A DNA stretch of 64,000 nucleotides from Cladophialophora immunda (Eukaryota; Ascomycota; Eurotiomycetes; Chaetothyriales; Herpotrichiellaceae), in assembly GCF_000835495.1 (NCBI RefSeq), contig NW_015622541.1, positions 186,001 to 250,000 on the forward strand. The letters are read 5' to 3'. Below the pieces are notes generated by a model. That model was not told where the DNA came from and ran no database searches. It was given only the letters and a program-made list of their open reading frames with translations. The number at the start of each line of letters is the position of its first letter. The first letter of the stretch is position 1. Position numbers and translations under genes: made by a program. This document shows, piece by piece, positions 1 to 10,757 of the stretch.

Positions 1-1059
1 GAGGAAATGGGAGAATGTTGGACAGCTGCCCGACGGACGCTCAGAGTCCTGCATCTATGCGCCGACAAGTGGAGCATTGAAATGCCCGAGGAAGCCGAAA
101 TGGTTTATACGAGGCTTAGAGCTAAGTGGGGGCTCGCAGCGAGTGCGCCTTCACCGGTGTCGCCCGAGTCTCTAGCAAACATGGCTCAGCAAATCGCATC
201 TCAGCCAGTGCCTGACTTGATGGCGAGGAACATTCAACAGCAACAACAGTCGCAAGCTCTGCGTCAACAGTCAATGTCTCAGTATGCAGGCGGGCTCTCC
301 GCGGCCATGGCTGCCTCGCCGGCAGAAACAATTGATTCTCGACGAACATCAGGAGGGCTGTCCATGCCTCCACAGTCCGCATCCGACCTTTCTCGAGACT
401 CTCACCGTGTGCGCCCATCGACTTACCTCACGAAGGCGCAACAGGACGCGTGGAACGCACACCAAGCACGAATCGCAGCCAATGTGGCTGCGACGTCCTC
501 GAACAGGGCGGGCGCTTCTGGCGAGCAAAATGCTGCTAGATTGTTTGGTGGGGTGGAAAGTCTGATTGAAGAAAATCAAGACTGGTTCTTCAAGGATCAG
601 AATCAATTGGCGATGGGCTTCGAAAATTGGGGATCCGAGCCGCCAGATTGGGGAACCCTAGATCTGAGTTTCTTTGACACACCAGAAACGGGATCCAGTG
701 CAAATGGCAATACGAATGGCAACTCACCGTCATACAACGGCCTGCAGTACTCGTATGAGTCAGTGGGAGGAGCAGCCAACACAGGCGTCATGGGGACCAA
801 GAGCGGATACGGATATGAATTCAGCGGAGATATGTACCCCACAACAACCAACGCGGATGTTAATGGTTTGACCACGAACGGAACGAATGGAATGAACAAT
901 TTAATGGGACCAGGTACGGGCTTGAGGTTAGGAATGAATATGGGTACGAGCGGAAACGGCTCAATGGGGACCGGCATGAGAAATGTGGGTATGGGCGGGC
1001 CTGGCGCTTCTAAGCGCTCTTCTCAAAATCTGGGATTTGATGACGAGGTATATTATTGA
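1..1059 (+). CDS. Fungal transcription factor, C-terminal part (5' truncated)
   Basis: The reading frame is open from the first base of the window and ends at TGA 1057-1059, so the gene starts upstream. An ATG at 7 is simply the first methionine in view, not a likely start. The first 50 residues (Cys-Trp, then Arg/Leu helices and a Leu-Arg-Ala-Lys-Trp-Gly-Leu end) resemble the end of the fungal-specific transcription factor middle homology region. The rest is a low-complexity tail: a run of five glutamines near residue 80, many Ser/Ala, an acidic and aromatic patch around residues 185-225, and a Gly/Asn/Met-rich end. Such tails are common in activation regions of Zn2Cys6 regulators. The DNA-binding domain lies outside the window, so the class is inference; another nuclear regulator with a similar tail is possible. 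Confidence 0.6.
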   Translation, partial: EEMGECWTAARRTLRVLHLCADKWSIEMPEEAEMVYTRLRAKWGLAASAPSPVSPESLANMAQQIASQPVPDLMARNIQQQQQSQALRQQSMSQYAGGLSAAMAASPAETIDSRRTSGGLSMPPQSASDLSRDSHRVRPSTYLTKAQQDAWNAHQARIAANVAATSSNRAGASGEQNAARLFGGVESLIEENQDWFFKDQNQLAMGFENWGSEPPDWGTLDLSFFDTPETGSSANGNTNGNSPSYNGLQYSYESVGGAANTGVMGTKSGYGYEFSGDMYPTTTNADVNGLTTNGTNGMNNLMGPGTGLRLGMNMGTSGNGSMGTGMRNVGMGGPGASKRSSQNLGFDDEVYY

Positions 1060-1548
1060 TGTACGGCTTTGGTTATACGAGGTTATGAGATGCAAGTCCC
1101 AATATGGTAGGATTTGAAGATATGGGTAGTTTTGCGATCTGGCGGCAAAGATACCAAGTGCTGTGGATGTATAGAAAATCTCTTTGCTCTGGTCTCGAGG
1201 AAAACATACGCTCGGTTTTCTATAGAATGATCCAGGGAACGTCAAGAGCTGCATCAAGGACGAGATATGTGGAACTTGCTGATTGACAGTAACATGTTAT
1301 CCCTCAGCAGTTGTGGTCGCCAGCTCCTGAACACGCCACAGCCTTGTCACGACGCAGCCTTGCGGGAGTCGGCGCAGCCTTGCAGTGACGTATCTCAGCA
1401 AACAACGAACGAACACTCGCAGCGTCGTCAATTCTCCTCGTCTGTTCTGGCGATTTCACAACAGCACCCTCAGGCTTGGTTCCCCCTACCCTTTGCGAGA
1501 GGGATTTATTCCTCCTCCTTGCCCTCGAAAGAGGGGAGTATTGCAGCC
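1060..1548. other. Intergenic: 3' end of the regulator and promoter of the CHMP7 gene
   Basis: No supported gene. The region is AT-richer just after the upstream stop and becomes pyrimidine-rich with C runs towards the ATG at 1549, as is usual for fungal promoters. An open frame at 1267-1671 runs into the first exon of the next gene and has no support of its own upstream of 1549. Confidence 0.6.
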
Positions 1549-3165
1549 ATGTCACCTCTCCTGGATTGGCTAGTCGAACATGAACCTTCGTTTCGCAAGT
1601 CTGTCTCCCCCCCCTCCTGGGGGCATATCCCTGACCAGCGAACGCGGTATTTACCACCCATAAAATGCTGACGCGGGACTTCTCCATCTGACAGAACACG
1701 GCTCCCCTCCTTGTACTCCGATCTCAACCTCCAGCGAACCTCCAACCCCGAAGGCTACACCGCCAATGTCACCGCGTGGTCGTCTGCCCTCACCCACGCC
1801 GCACTCGCCGGAGAAATCCCCCATGGACAACATCACCTGATTTTGCAGACGAGTGATGAATTGCTCAATGCGCTGGCTAGTCCTACGTATGGGAGGCCTA
1901 GTGGGCTCGGGAGTGTTGTGGACGAGTGCGTACGGCAGGGGAAGATGGTCGATCTACAAGACTTTATAAGCTCGGAGAGGAGCATATACTCCAGAGGCTG
2001 GATACCGAGTCCGTGGGCGGTTCTCCGTTGGAGCCTACAAAAGGCTGGAGTGTCGTGGAGCAGCGGGAGCTATGATCTGAGCGGTGGCAGGTTAAAGTCG
2101 GGAAACCTCGCGCTGGTTCCAGCGTTGGAAGAGGTCTGGAAGAGACTATCCGCTGCGAGGGAAAGGGACAGAAAGACACAGACTCTGACTGACAGAGTCA
2201 TGACGCGAGACACATTCCTAAGAGACGTTAACAGCGTCCTTGGCCAGGCCGGCGAGTTGACAGGATCGCTGTCGAGTCAAGACCTGGAAGTTCTGCTACG
2301 CTACCTCTCCCGCGACAAACAAGTCCTATCCTACGATACCAGCACCGTGAAATTCAACGTGCCGTCCTCTACAGCCATACCCGAGCCGATAACCCACGAA
2401 GACCGCTCGATCGCCTCCCTAAAATCCCTCCTTGACGACCTGCACCAAAAAACCACGACTCTGTCCACGCGCATCAAGACGCTGCAAGACAAGGCCGCGG
2501 CCGCGGTGAAATCCGGCAACAAAGCCAGCGCCCTCTCGGCGCTTCGCTCGAAGAAACTCGCCGAACGGACGCTCCAACACCGACTCGACACCCTCCATCA
2601 GCTGGAGGAAATCTACACCAAGATCGAGTCCGCGGTGGACCAGGTCGAAATCCTCGCCGTAATGGAATCCTCTGCATCCGCGCTCAAGACGCTCAACCAG
2701 CGGATCGGCGGCGTCGAGCGCGTCGAGGACGTCCTGGAGAGCCTGCGGGAGGAAGTGAGCAAAGTCGACGAGGTCTCTGGTGTACTGGCGGAGCCGGTCG
2801 ATCAGAAGGCGGTCCTCGACGAGGACGAAGTGGACGAGGAGTTCGAGGCGATGGAGCGAGAAGAGCGCGAGAAGGCGAGGAAGGCCGAGGAGGAGAAGAC
2901 CAGGCAGAAACTCCAGGAGCTGGACGCCCTCGAGCACCTGCGCAGGGAGAGGGAGAGAGAAGGCGAAATGGAGAAGCCGCGAGAAGATCAGAGGATGAAG
3001 CAAGAAGACCAGGCGGAAGACAACGAGTTGGAACAGGCCCTGTCGACGAGCATCGAGAAGATGCAGAGACTGGGCATTGGTGGGCAAACAGGGGAAGACG
3101 CGCAAAGACATCAGCAACCAGAAAGACAGGGACAGGCCGAGCAAATCGCCCAAGAAGCATCATAG
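1549..3165 (+). CDS. Snf7-family ESCRT-III protein, CHMP7-like
   Basis: Two exons, 1549-1598 and 1695-3165, give 506 residues. The long frame alone opens only at a TTG (1711). The real start is ATG 1549, whose first exon encodes Leu-Leu-Asp-Trp-Leu-Val-Glu-His-Glu-Pro-Ser-Phe, the usual start of fungal CHMP7 proteins. The intron (1599-1694) has a GT donor, a CTGAC branch and a CAG acceptor, and joins in frame to Arg-Leu-Pro-Ser-Leu-Tyr-Ser-Asp. An N-terminal winged-helix-like half is followed by the Snf7 coiled coil (about residues 245-400) and a highly charged Glu/Arg/Lys tail. CHMP7 proteins recruit ESCRT-III to the nuclear envelope and take part in endosomal sorting. It converges on RAD18 with a 265-bp gap. 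Family assignment is strong; the exact role in this fungus is inference. Confidence 0.85.
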
Positions 3166-3430
3166 TTCGACTCCGGAGGAATGCTGTACCTCGTCAAAGA
3201 TACTGGGTTCAGAGATATTGGAGCCAAAGGGACCTTCCTCAAGGAAGCCTAAAAACGCATTCCCTCCATTCATCAATATTCATCGCCAGAGCACTTATCC
3301 ATGTCATCAAATCCCCAGTTAAGTGCCATTGCTGAAAGCATACAGGCTTCAAGTCTATCTAAGATCTGACTATTTTTACAAGACTGATGAGTGGCACTCG
3401 CGTATATAAGCCCATCTTCGAGCATGCCCT

Positions 3431-4894
3431 TCACACAAAGTACCTCCCATGAGACCTTTCCGGAGGTTGCAGATCCAACTTTGGTTCAGGTGCATTCTCA
3501 AATGCAGGGGGTGATGGGATAGTTATTGCAGTCTCCTGGGTCTGACCATCAGTGACAGCGTTTTCCGGTTCGACCAGCATTTGACCTTGTATGTTGACGA
3601 CATTTCCGCGAGCCGATACTGCTCCAGCTTCGTTTGGGCCCTCCGAGGGTGTTGGGCCAACCCCAGAAAGCTCCACAAGGGTGCCAGTTTCTGTTAGCTC
3701 CTGTGGAATGAGCTCTGGTGTTGGATTTTCTGCTGCAGATGATGGTTGTCCCTCGGGCCCTTTTGGTTTCCTGGCCCTAGCCTGGCGTATCAGGTCGTCA
3801 AAATTGCTTTTCTGAGTCTTCACATGGCGCTCTCTGTCAAAGTCCTTTGCCATGAACCCCGTGGTTGATGACTTTTCCGGTTGTCGTCCCAGCGTATCCT
3901 CCCAGATCTTCAACTCTCTGAGTAATTCCCTTTTCGTGACAGGGTTAGTGGAATCGCAGTTGGCGTTCCACAGATTCACCCACTCAGTGTGGCGCCTGCG
4001 CATAAGATCCTTGGAGCCGTGATCCGGGATGCCCAGGTCTCGCAACTTTCTCCGCAACGCGTTATCGGCGAGGAGGGAGTAGTTGATGAAGGGCAGCCGG
4101 TCCTGTTGTTTGGATGGTTTCCTCTGGGCATAAGCGATGGTGCCAGGCGGTGCGACAGGTCGCGAATTTGAAGGTGGAGCAGGAGAAGACGAGGATGCGA
4201 TATCGTCGACCGGGGTGTGGCTGTCGCCTTGTATGCATTTATCTAGATGTGAATTTATGACTGCTTCCTTCATGCGACGGTGGCAACAGGGACACTGAAC
4301 GAGGCCGTCCTGGGGCTCTGGATTGCCATTACCATTGACGAAGTGTGGGCTCTTGTGGCTGTCTGGATCTTCGTAGACGCTTCCTTCTTCTTCACTGTCA
4401 TCTATGACTTCCTGGGTGGATGCCAGGCTCTGTTGACTGGCGGCATCCGAGGCAATCTTCCTGCTCTGGCTTCGTGTACTTCGTCTTTCAATGCCGTTGC
4501 TTGTGGGTTCCGCTGCCACTTTCCGCCTCTTCTTTGGTCTCTGAGCCTCGTTGTCATTATCTCGTTCTCTTTCCGTCGCCAGACTCGCAGTTGCAAAAGC
4601 AAGGAGGTCTTTGCGCGAGACAGTGAAATGGGCGACCAGCTCTTCCACGGCCCAGTTTCTCCGCAACTTGATTTCCTGATCCGCCTCCCGACACGCCGGG
4701 CATCTTCCTTCCTGAGAAAGACATCTTCGTATACAAAGACTGCAGAAGGTATGGGAACAACTGGTCATCATAGGAGTTGTGAAGTAGTCCTTGCATACTT
4801 GACACCGGAGTGAAGCGTCGACAGGCGCGAGGGAGGCGAGAGGAGTTTGAAGCCAGTCTGTGCTGTCTGTGAAGCCATCGCGATCTGCCATCAT
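3431..4894 (-). CDS. RAD18: RAD18, E3 ubiquitin ligase of post-replication repair
   Basis: 487 residues in one exon. The longest frame begins at a TTG at 4996; the first ATGs are the adjacent pair at 4894 and 4891, and the protein then reads through Asp-Ser-Thr-Asp-Trp-Leu, as in other fungal Rad18. A C3HC4 RING follows (about C31, C34, C46, H48, C51, C54, C65, C68), then a UBZ4-type zinc finger (CPCC...H...C, near residues 198-222) and a SAP DNA-binding motif (near 265-310). Rad18 works with the E2 Rad6 to monoubiquitinate PCNA at stalled forks, in the nucleus. An ACGCGT box at 5068-5073 lies about 175 bp upstream. The C-terminal quarter is low-complexity and probably carries the Rad6 contact. 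The identity is secure. Confidence 0.93.
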   Translation of the reverse strand: MMADRDGFTDSTDWLQTPLASLAPVDASLRCQVCKDYFTTPMMTSCSHTFCSLCIRRCLSQEGRCPACREADQEIKLRRNWAVEELVAHFTVSRKDLLAFATASLATERERDNDNEAQRPKKRRKVAAEPTSNGIERRSTRSQSRKIASDAASQQSLASTQEVIDDSEEEGSVYEDPDSHKSPHFVNGNGNPEPQDGLVQCPCCHRRMKEAVINSHLDKCIQGDSHTPVDDIASSSSPAPPSNSRPVAPPGTIAYAQRKPSKQQDRLPFINYSLLADNALRRKLRDLGIPDHGSKDLMRRRHTEWVNLWNANCDSTNPVTKRELLRELKIWEDTLGRQPEKSSTTGFMAKDFDRERHVKTQKSNFDDLIRQARARKPKGPEGQPSSAAENPTPELIPQELTETGTLVELSGVGPTPSEGPNEAGAVSARGNVVNIQGQMLVEPENAVTDGQTQETAITIPSPPAFENAPEPKLDLQPPERSHGRYFV

Positions 4895-6161
4895 AGCCTC
4901 AAATGACGAGTGCCGACTAAGATGTTGCTGTTGCCCAAGCGGAAAACGAGTCGCAAGTCGCAGCTTAGCACGAGTCCACAATCGCTGTGACGACAATAAC
5001 GAAATGGGCGGAAAGGACGGCGCGGTGGCAGTCGCTGGGCTTAGCGTGTTTTTGGCGCCTGGTAGCTACGCGTAAAGTGGCAGTCGCGTGCATGTGGTGC
5101 ACAGTATGATATTTTCACAGAGCACAGATACTCGACGTTACCAATGTGTCTGCTACCATCATCTTATCACTAAACCGCAAAACAAGCCACTCGCTGTCCC
5201 TTTCGATGACTCTTCATGAGGCATTCTTCAGTCTTGTGGTATGCCTCGTTCAGCGTACCGTATTGAGCCATGTCTACATCGTAATTACTGCCGCAGATTG
5301 GGCCAGAACAACAATAGAACAGGCTCCAGAAAAAGGGACGGACAGACAGAGTCTAGAATGGGTGTCGCTCTGCCCAAATGCCTGTCCACCAACCCTTTCC
5401 ATCATCCATATAAGTACAGCGTCTGCCCAGCACCAACCACTGCCAAACGCCCCCTTCATCTTCTAGGATCCGATGCGTTCAATAGATCTCGATCTTGACT
5501 CCCGTGCTGTCATGACAACCTGACCGAGACCAGGCATATGTAGGGTCAGCCTCGCGATGCGTCGTCGGTGAGCAAGATTCGCTGCCCTAGTCGCCCCTTG
5601 GTTGGAGATCGACGTTTCTGAGCGCATCAGGTCAAGACTGGGGCAGTGAAGGTATCACCCGAGAAGTACTGGTCATAGGACAATGCTGGAGCTGGAATAC
5701 CCCCACATGTGTTGAGAGGCGCTTTGATAACGGGATCCGGGAGTCGACCCATTGAGCGCAAAACCCGCCAATTTCTGCGACATAGTATAGCTGGGGATAT
5801 GTGAAATCACCCCATCCATTGGACGGAGAGTATCAGTCTTCGCTCCTGACCCAAATACCGTAGCATGCTGACTTCCAAGGCTCAAATGGTGCATGAACCA
5901 AAGTTGACAATTGGAGGCATTTGAAAATACCCTGTCTTGACAACACACCATTGAGCATATCTCATCGGGTTGCCATCGTCGTTGGTCTCTTTGAAGCCCC
6001 TAGGTCATAACTTCCTCCCCGATTATATGAGTTCTCCGTGTTGAGACCAGTTTTTGGTGTGTCCTCTGGACATGAAGTAATCCGGTTGATCGTACCATGT
6101 TGAGCATATCTGGGCGCTCACGCTTGGTCACACCCATAGCTGGAAAGTGCGTCCATCTTTT
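4895..6161. other. Intergenic: RAD18 promoter and TRS85 3' side
   Basis: 1.27 kb without a supported gene. Open frames at 5146-5466 (+) and 5673-5951 (-) show no domain or splice logic. There is a short repeated phrase, 'accatgttgagcatatct' near 6096 and 'accattgagcatatctc' near 5948, which may be a small imperfect duplication. Confidence 0.55.
5068..5073. promoter_or_regulatory. ACGCGT MluI-type box upstream of RAD18
   Basis: One perfect ACGCGT, about 175 bp before the RAD18 ATG. In yeasts this is the site for the MBF factor that drives G1/S genes. A single hexamer can occur by chance, so function is inference; see the matching sites at POL3 and RFA2. Confidence 0.35.
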
Positions 6162-8447
6162 TCATTCAAAATCATCATCTCCTCGAAATGTGTCGGCCCT
6201 GTTCAGCCGAGCCGGACTCAAGGGCGTGACGGGCTCCAGCAGGCTCGTTCCTGTTCCGACGGCCCCTCCTAGGAGACTTCTCCTGTGCCCTTTGCTGTCG
6301 ACCTTTTCCAGCGCATTCATTTCTTCCATAGTTTCGTCTTCCACATCGGCTTGGACGTCCATGGGCCCCTCCAGCTCAATCTGTCTTGTTGCTCCGCTGA
6401 AGCCTCTTCTTCTTGCTTCCCCCAGCTTCATTCTCACGGCCAGTCGCAGTTGTTCCAGATATTCGGCCAACTCGTGAAACTGCTTGTGTGAGTCGCTATT
6501 CTTTGTTTCACTGTAGAGTTCTTGTGCTTCATCAAGCCTCTCGGCAGCGATCTCTGCTCGGCCAAGTTTCATCCATTCGTCTGCAGCCATGATACTCCAA
6601 AGCGCAGCCTTTCTTTTACGCATGCCCCAACCGGTGTTGCCGGTGCCGATGCGGTCGGCAAAAGAAGATGCCACCCGCTCACTGATCAAGACATGTCCAA
6701 TGCTACCGACCAGACCCAGTTCGAGGCTGCGAATTGCCCATTTCGCCGCGAGTTCGCCGGCTGCGCGACCTCGGACCTTCAACAACTCGACACCAAGTAA
6801 GATAGAGCGCAATGCAAGGGCTGGCTCAGAGCACCGGGTCAAATATGAATAGCTCGCTGTTTCGAGCATACTGTCGAAGTTTTCAATTTTGAATTTGGAA
6901 CTACCACTGCTTGTGAGCGGGTTCAGGAGAGTAGCGACACAGCACATTTCGTTCGCCCCAGCCAAATGTTCCCAGGCTTTATCATTGGAGTAGTCACCTC
7001 GGAGCAGCTCATAGGTCGATGCCGCCAATTTGTAGTCCCTCAGCATAAATGCATAGTCGGCAAGCTTCCGCAATAAACTCTCGGGAGCATCAAAACGGTA
7101 TGTCCCCTGCAGGCTGTCATAATTGCCGCTGGCTCCAACGTTGGTGGTCGACGATGAGCTTCGAGAAGAGCTTCCAATTGCGGTCCATCTCTTAGAAAGC
7201 GACATGAACCGGCCGGAGATACCCCGACGACGTGAAGCGATTTGATCATTCCACAGGGCAATCCTCTGTTCCATATGGTAAATTATGGACTGTGCAATAA
7301 GCTCGCGGACAAATGCTCGCAGGGCGGTCGCATCCGAGGAAAAGATGTAGGGAGATGTAGAGGTGTTGAGATCGATGAGATCTGCAGTGTCGTGCAAGAG
7401 GGCGAGTTGTTCAGTGGGCGACAGCCATTCGCTTGCAGGGAGTTCTTCGGTGTCATCGTCGGTCTGGGTACATGGTGCAGATTTCAGCCTGAGAAGATGG
7501 CAGTGGAGGCCAAAGTGTCGCTTCATCTGATCAAAAAGGGCCGACGATTTGTTGAAGTCATCTCGGTCTTCATCGTGGACGAGCACATAATATCTGAGGT
7601 ATTCCGGATTGGCGAAAACGGGCAAGGCTCGCGAACCCGACGCAGTTTGCTGATAAAGATTGCGCAAGGTCTCGATAGGTTGTTTCGTGGAAGAGCTGAT
7701 AGCAATCACCGCACCAACTGGATGGCGGAACGATTCATGCGGGCTCATGGTCTGAGAGGACAGGAGCCGGGCCAGAAACAGTCGATAAAAAGGAGAGGTC
7801 TCGCCCCGCCCCAGGACATCTTCGGTCTGGTCGAAGCCCTCTCCTACGAAATGTTCCATCAGCTCTTCTAACTTTTCCATCGAGTTGGCCGCAGGATGCG
7901 AGGACGTGCCATCTCGAACTAATTGGCCCAGATCTGCAAAGTGCACACCAAAATCTTCCCATGCCCTGCTGGCACCTGTGCTGTCTCGCACCACCACCTT
8001 TCCATTGATCTTGTCGCCGAATGGGCGAACCAATCCGATGAAGCCATTCCTCAGCCCTTTGCGAGCGGCGAGTTCGTCCACTTCTGGCGATGCGTAGATC
8101 GCAACAGTGGGAGAGAACGCTCGGACAATTAATGATCGTGTGTCATCATATGTCTCTGAGGGATTGCCCAGGGGGCTATTGGCTCGCGACCTCCCAAATC
8201 TCGATACGGACAACGATAGCCTTCCATTAGGGGAGCTAGAGCGGGATAGAACGCTGGAGAGGGTGCTGGTTCGGGAACCTAGGGCGGGAGGGCTCGATGT
8301 GCGGATAGGGAGACTGGTGGTGGATGTCTCGGGTGATTCGTTTCTCGCGGGTGGTCTTGTCTTGTGAACCTCGAGGATTGGGATCGAGGGCGAGGACAGA
8401 ATGTCGGGCGACTGAAGAGGGTCTCCATCACTCGGCGAAGAGGTCAT
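6162..8447 (-). CDS. TRS85: TRS85/TRAPPC8-like TRAPP III subunit
   Basis: 761 residues, one exon. The longest frame starts at TTG 8453; ATG 8447 follows two codons later and an in-frame stop lies further upstream, so 8447 is the start. A Ser/Pro-rich N-terminus (about 95 residues) precedes the conserved block Asp-Asp-Thr-Arg-Ser-Leu-Ile-Val-Arg-Ala-Phe-Ser-Pro and a Gly-Leu-Arg-Asn-Gly-Phe motif typical of Trs85. The remainder is helical, with solenoid-like repeats around residues 460-700. Trs85 marks the TRAPP III complex, a GTP-exchange factor for Ypt1/Rab1 in ER-Golgi transport and autophagy. The length is close to other fungal members. It shares its strand with the carrier gene upstream, 494 bp away. 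Confidence 0.88.
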   Translation of the reverse strand: MTSSPSDGDPLQSPDILSSPSIPILEVHKTRPPARNESPETSTTSLPIRTSSPPALGSRTSTLSSVLSRSSSPNGRLSLSVSRFGRSRANSPLGNPSETYDDTRSLIVRAFSPTVAIYASPEVDELAARKGLRNGFIGLVRPFGDKINGKVVVRDSTGASRAWEDFGVHFADLGQLVRDGTSSHPAANSMEKLEELMEHFVGEGFDQTEDVLGRGETSPFYRLFLARLLSSQTMSPHESFRHPVGAVIAISSSTKQPIETLRNLYQQTASGSRALPVFANPEYLRYYVLVHDEDRDDFNKSSALFDQMKRHFGLHCHLLRLKSAPCTQTDDDTEELPASEWLSPTEQLALLHDTADLIDLNTSTSPYIFSSDATALRAFVRELIAQSIIYHMEQRIALWNDQIASRRRGISGRFMSLSKRWTAIGSSSRSSSSTTNVGASGNYDSLQGTYRFDAPESLLRKLADYAFMLRDYKLAASTYELLRGDYSNDKAWEHLAGANEMCCVATLLNPLTSSGSSKFKIENFDSMLETASYSYLTRCSEPALALRSILLGVELLKVRGRAAGELAAKWAIRSLELGLVGSIGHVLISERVASSFADRIGTGNTGWGMRKRKAALWSIMAADEWMKLGRAEIAAERLDEAQELYSETKNSDSHKQFHELAEYLEQLRLAVRMKLGEARRRGFSGATRQIELEGPMDVQADVEDETMEEMNALEKVDSKGHRRSLLGGAVGTGTSLLEPVTPLSPARLNRADTFRGDDDFE

Positions 8448-8941
8448 GGACAATGATGGAAGAGGGTTTTGACAAGGTCGTTGTCTTGCGCGATGTCATG
8501 GAGTGTCTGTTCTGGGGGCGTTGAAGGGCTCGAGATTATCAGCATATCAAGGAGCATTCACAACTGGAGATTAAAAAAGCAAGTCCCTTCCAGTCACTCA
8601 TCAAGGATTGGATAACATCACTGCTGGGAAAATGACAGAACATTGGCCAGGGCTGGGGATTGTGTAGGATCCTCTCGCAGCCTCGGGATCAAGTTGATCC
8701 GCCGTACCGCAGATAAGGCGAATCAATGCGAGACTCGATGCAATTGTGTAGAGAACCGTGAGGCCTACGGCGCCAATAGTTACGTTGCGCAAGGCAAATA
8801 TCAATCACCCTGAGCAGTCTTTGCGTCCGACAAAAACAAATAAAAATGAGCTGCTTTCTTCACGAAGTCTAATGTACACATACTTTCATAAAATTCGTTG
8901 CTTGGGGTGTCTATCTCTGGCCGAACAAGGTATGCCCCAGA
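8448..8941. other. Intergenic: TRS85 promoter and carrier 3' end
   Basis: No supported gene. A hydrophobic frame on the minus strand (8601-8804) has no ATG and starts directly after a stop; it is not called. Confidence 0.55.
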
Positions 8942-10757
8942 TCAATGGAGGCCCATCAACTGCTTACTGTTCTCGTAGACAATATAGCTGATGCTGACTG
9001 CCGGCGCTACCTTCAAAAGGTTCGGCGTCACTCCCTTGAACAATCCTTTCACTCCTTCTCCCTGGACCGTTCTGATCGTAACATCGACGATGCCCTTGTA
9101 TGTGGGCGGGTGCAGCACTGTGCCTTGGGCTTGCAACCTCGTCCTTAACAGATTGATCGGGTAGACAGCCGTCGCGCTGATCGCCCCCGAAGTTGCTCCA
9201 ATGATGCCTGTGTGAAAGTTGCTCATTTCGACATCCTCCTCGTGGCAGCGGTGTTTCTTGGCTTTTCGGGCCAGCACAAAATGCTTGCAGTTTTCAAAGA
9301 TGAACAGGTCGATTGCGCTGTAAGGGAACATACCCGCGAGGCCCATCCCTAACCCTCGGTAATATGGCATGAGTCCGCCCTGTTTCCACATCTTCCGCGC
9401 CGTTTGGGCGATCAATGCGTTTCCATGTAAGCCGCCTTCAACCGTTTCGCATTGCATGCGGCTGTCTCTCGTTAGTCCATGCTCTCCGGGCATAAATGAT
9501 GGATGACCAAGTCGTCGCTTACAATTTCAAAGTATCAAGAGGATAAACCACGCATTGAGCAACCGCGCCACCAATGCCACCGGCTAGGAACTGAGAGGTC
9601 GGGTGTAGATGCTTTGGATCTGATCCCTCAAACTCGGCAAACATCTTCTTCGCGGCCTCGTATGCACCGAACTTGATTGCTGACTCCGGCATGACCTTGA
9701 CGACATTGAGTCCGTTCCCGGCGAAAAGGCTTCGCATTCCTCCAGCTCGCCACAGATCTTTACATGCGTCGACCAATGGCCGGGCAAAGTTCTTAATCAC
9801 CTGGAGAGGTGCCCCCTTTTTGGCCGCTTCTACCGCCGCCTGTTTGGGATTCGTCTGTGCAATTAGGTAGACTTTGAGTCGGTCCAGTGGAGCTGTGGCT
9901 GTCCGCGAGATCATGCCTGCTAAGCCACCTGCTATGAAATAGCCTAGTGGGATGAGGATTTCTGTCAGCATCGTCAATTAGGTTATAGACGATGAACGAA
10001 ATTCCCGCGATGAACCATTAAAATTGACAAGACTGAGTCTGGCCGAACCTGGCACTCTATGCAGCCAAGGGTCAAAGCAGTGTAGAGTATTGCAAGGTCA
10101 TTCGACGGCTCAGTCGCGACTGGAATGTAAGTGCCGAACAAAGGGGCCAAGTAGTCCTTACCAAATCCTTGAAGGGTGTCATTGATATGGACATCGCCCT
10201 CTTGGTTGACATTTGCTGTCGCCGAGTAATATGATATAAGAGACCCGAGAGTGGGTGCGCTCGCAGGTAGGAAGAGAAGAAAATTTCTGCGGACCATGTT
10301 AACAGGTGTTGGACCAAGGACCAATGGGTGCATGTGCATACCTCCATTCATCAAAGGAAATCTGCCCGTCATGGTTGACATCGACCTCGTCAAAAAATTG
10401 ATCCAGCTTCGCGTTACTTATTGTCAAGCCCGCTCTGCTGAATGCGGCACGGAGCTCTGCCTTGTCCAGCGCGCCGTTGTGGTCTTTATCTATACTTTCG
10501 AAAAGTTGCCAGAGTTCGCGCTCGGCATGTTCCACGAACACCCTAAACTCGTTATATTGTATGCGTCCATCGCCCGAGGTATCGACCGCTTTGAGGACAT
10601 CGTGGAGTAAGGCATCGGCGTTTTTCAGAGGGTGGTCGATTTTGCGCAGGCCTTTCTTGAGGGCAGACAGGTCGAGCTGACCCTCATTTCGAGTGTCAAG
10701 GTTGCGCCATAGCTCTTGAATCCGCTCATCGCGGCGTTCATGTGACTCTCCGTTCAT
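8942..10757 (-). CDS. Calcium-dependent mitochondrial carrier (SCaMC / Sal1 type)
   Basis: Exons 10757-10342, 10286-10162, 9961-9523 and 9461-8942 give 499 residues. Four EF-hand loops (residues 21-32, 59-70, 90-101, 126-137) are followed by three mitochondrial carrier repeats with the signatures Pro-Leu-Asp-Arg-Leu-Lys, Pro-Leu-Asp-Thr-Leu-Lys-Phe and Pro-Ile-Asn-Leu-Leu-Arg. Relatives exchange ATP-Mg for phosphate across the inner mitochondrial membrane under cytosolic Ca2+ control. Introns one and three have clear GTATGC and GTAAGC donors. Intron two (9962-10161, 200 nt) uses GTAAGG, the only donor I found that keeps frame with the acceptor CTGACAG. Its 5' part is also open and protein-like (Gly-Lys-Asp-Tyr-Leu-Ala-Pro), so a longer linker isoform or a misplaced junction is possible. 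The ends and the other exons are secure. Confidence 0.87.

Noticed and set aside
2419..3153. 244-codon minus-strand open frame
   Set aside because: Antisense to the charged coiled coil of the CHMP7 gene; Leu-rich composition is the complement of Glu/Lys codons.
7242..7871. 209-codon plus-strand open frame
   Set aside because: Antisense shadow of TRS85 with no domain.
8601..8804. Hydrophobic minus-strand frame that looks like a membrane peptide
   Set aside because: No ATG, begins directly after a stop, and no plausible upstream exon in the 137 bp before the carrier stop.
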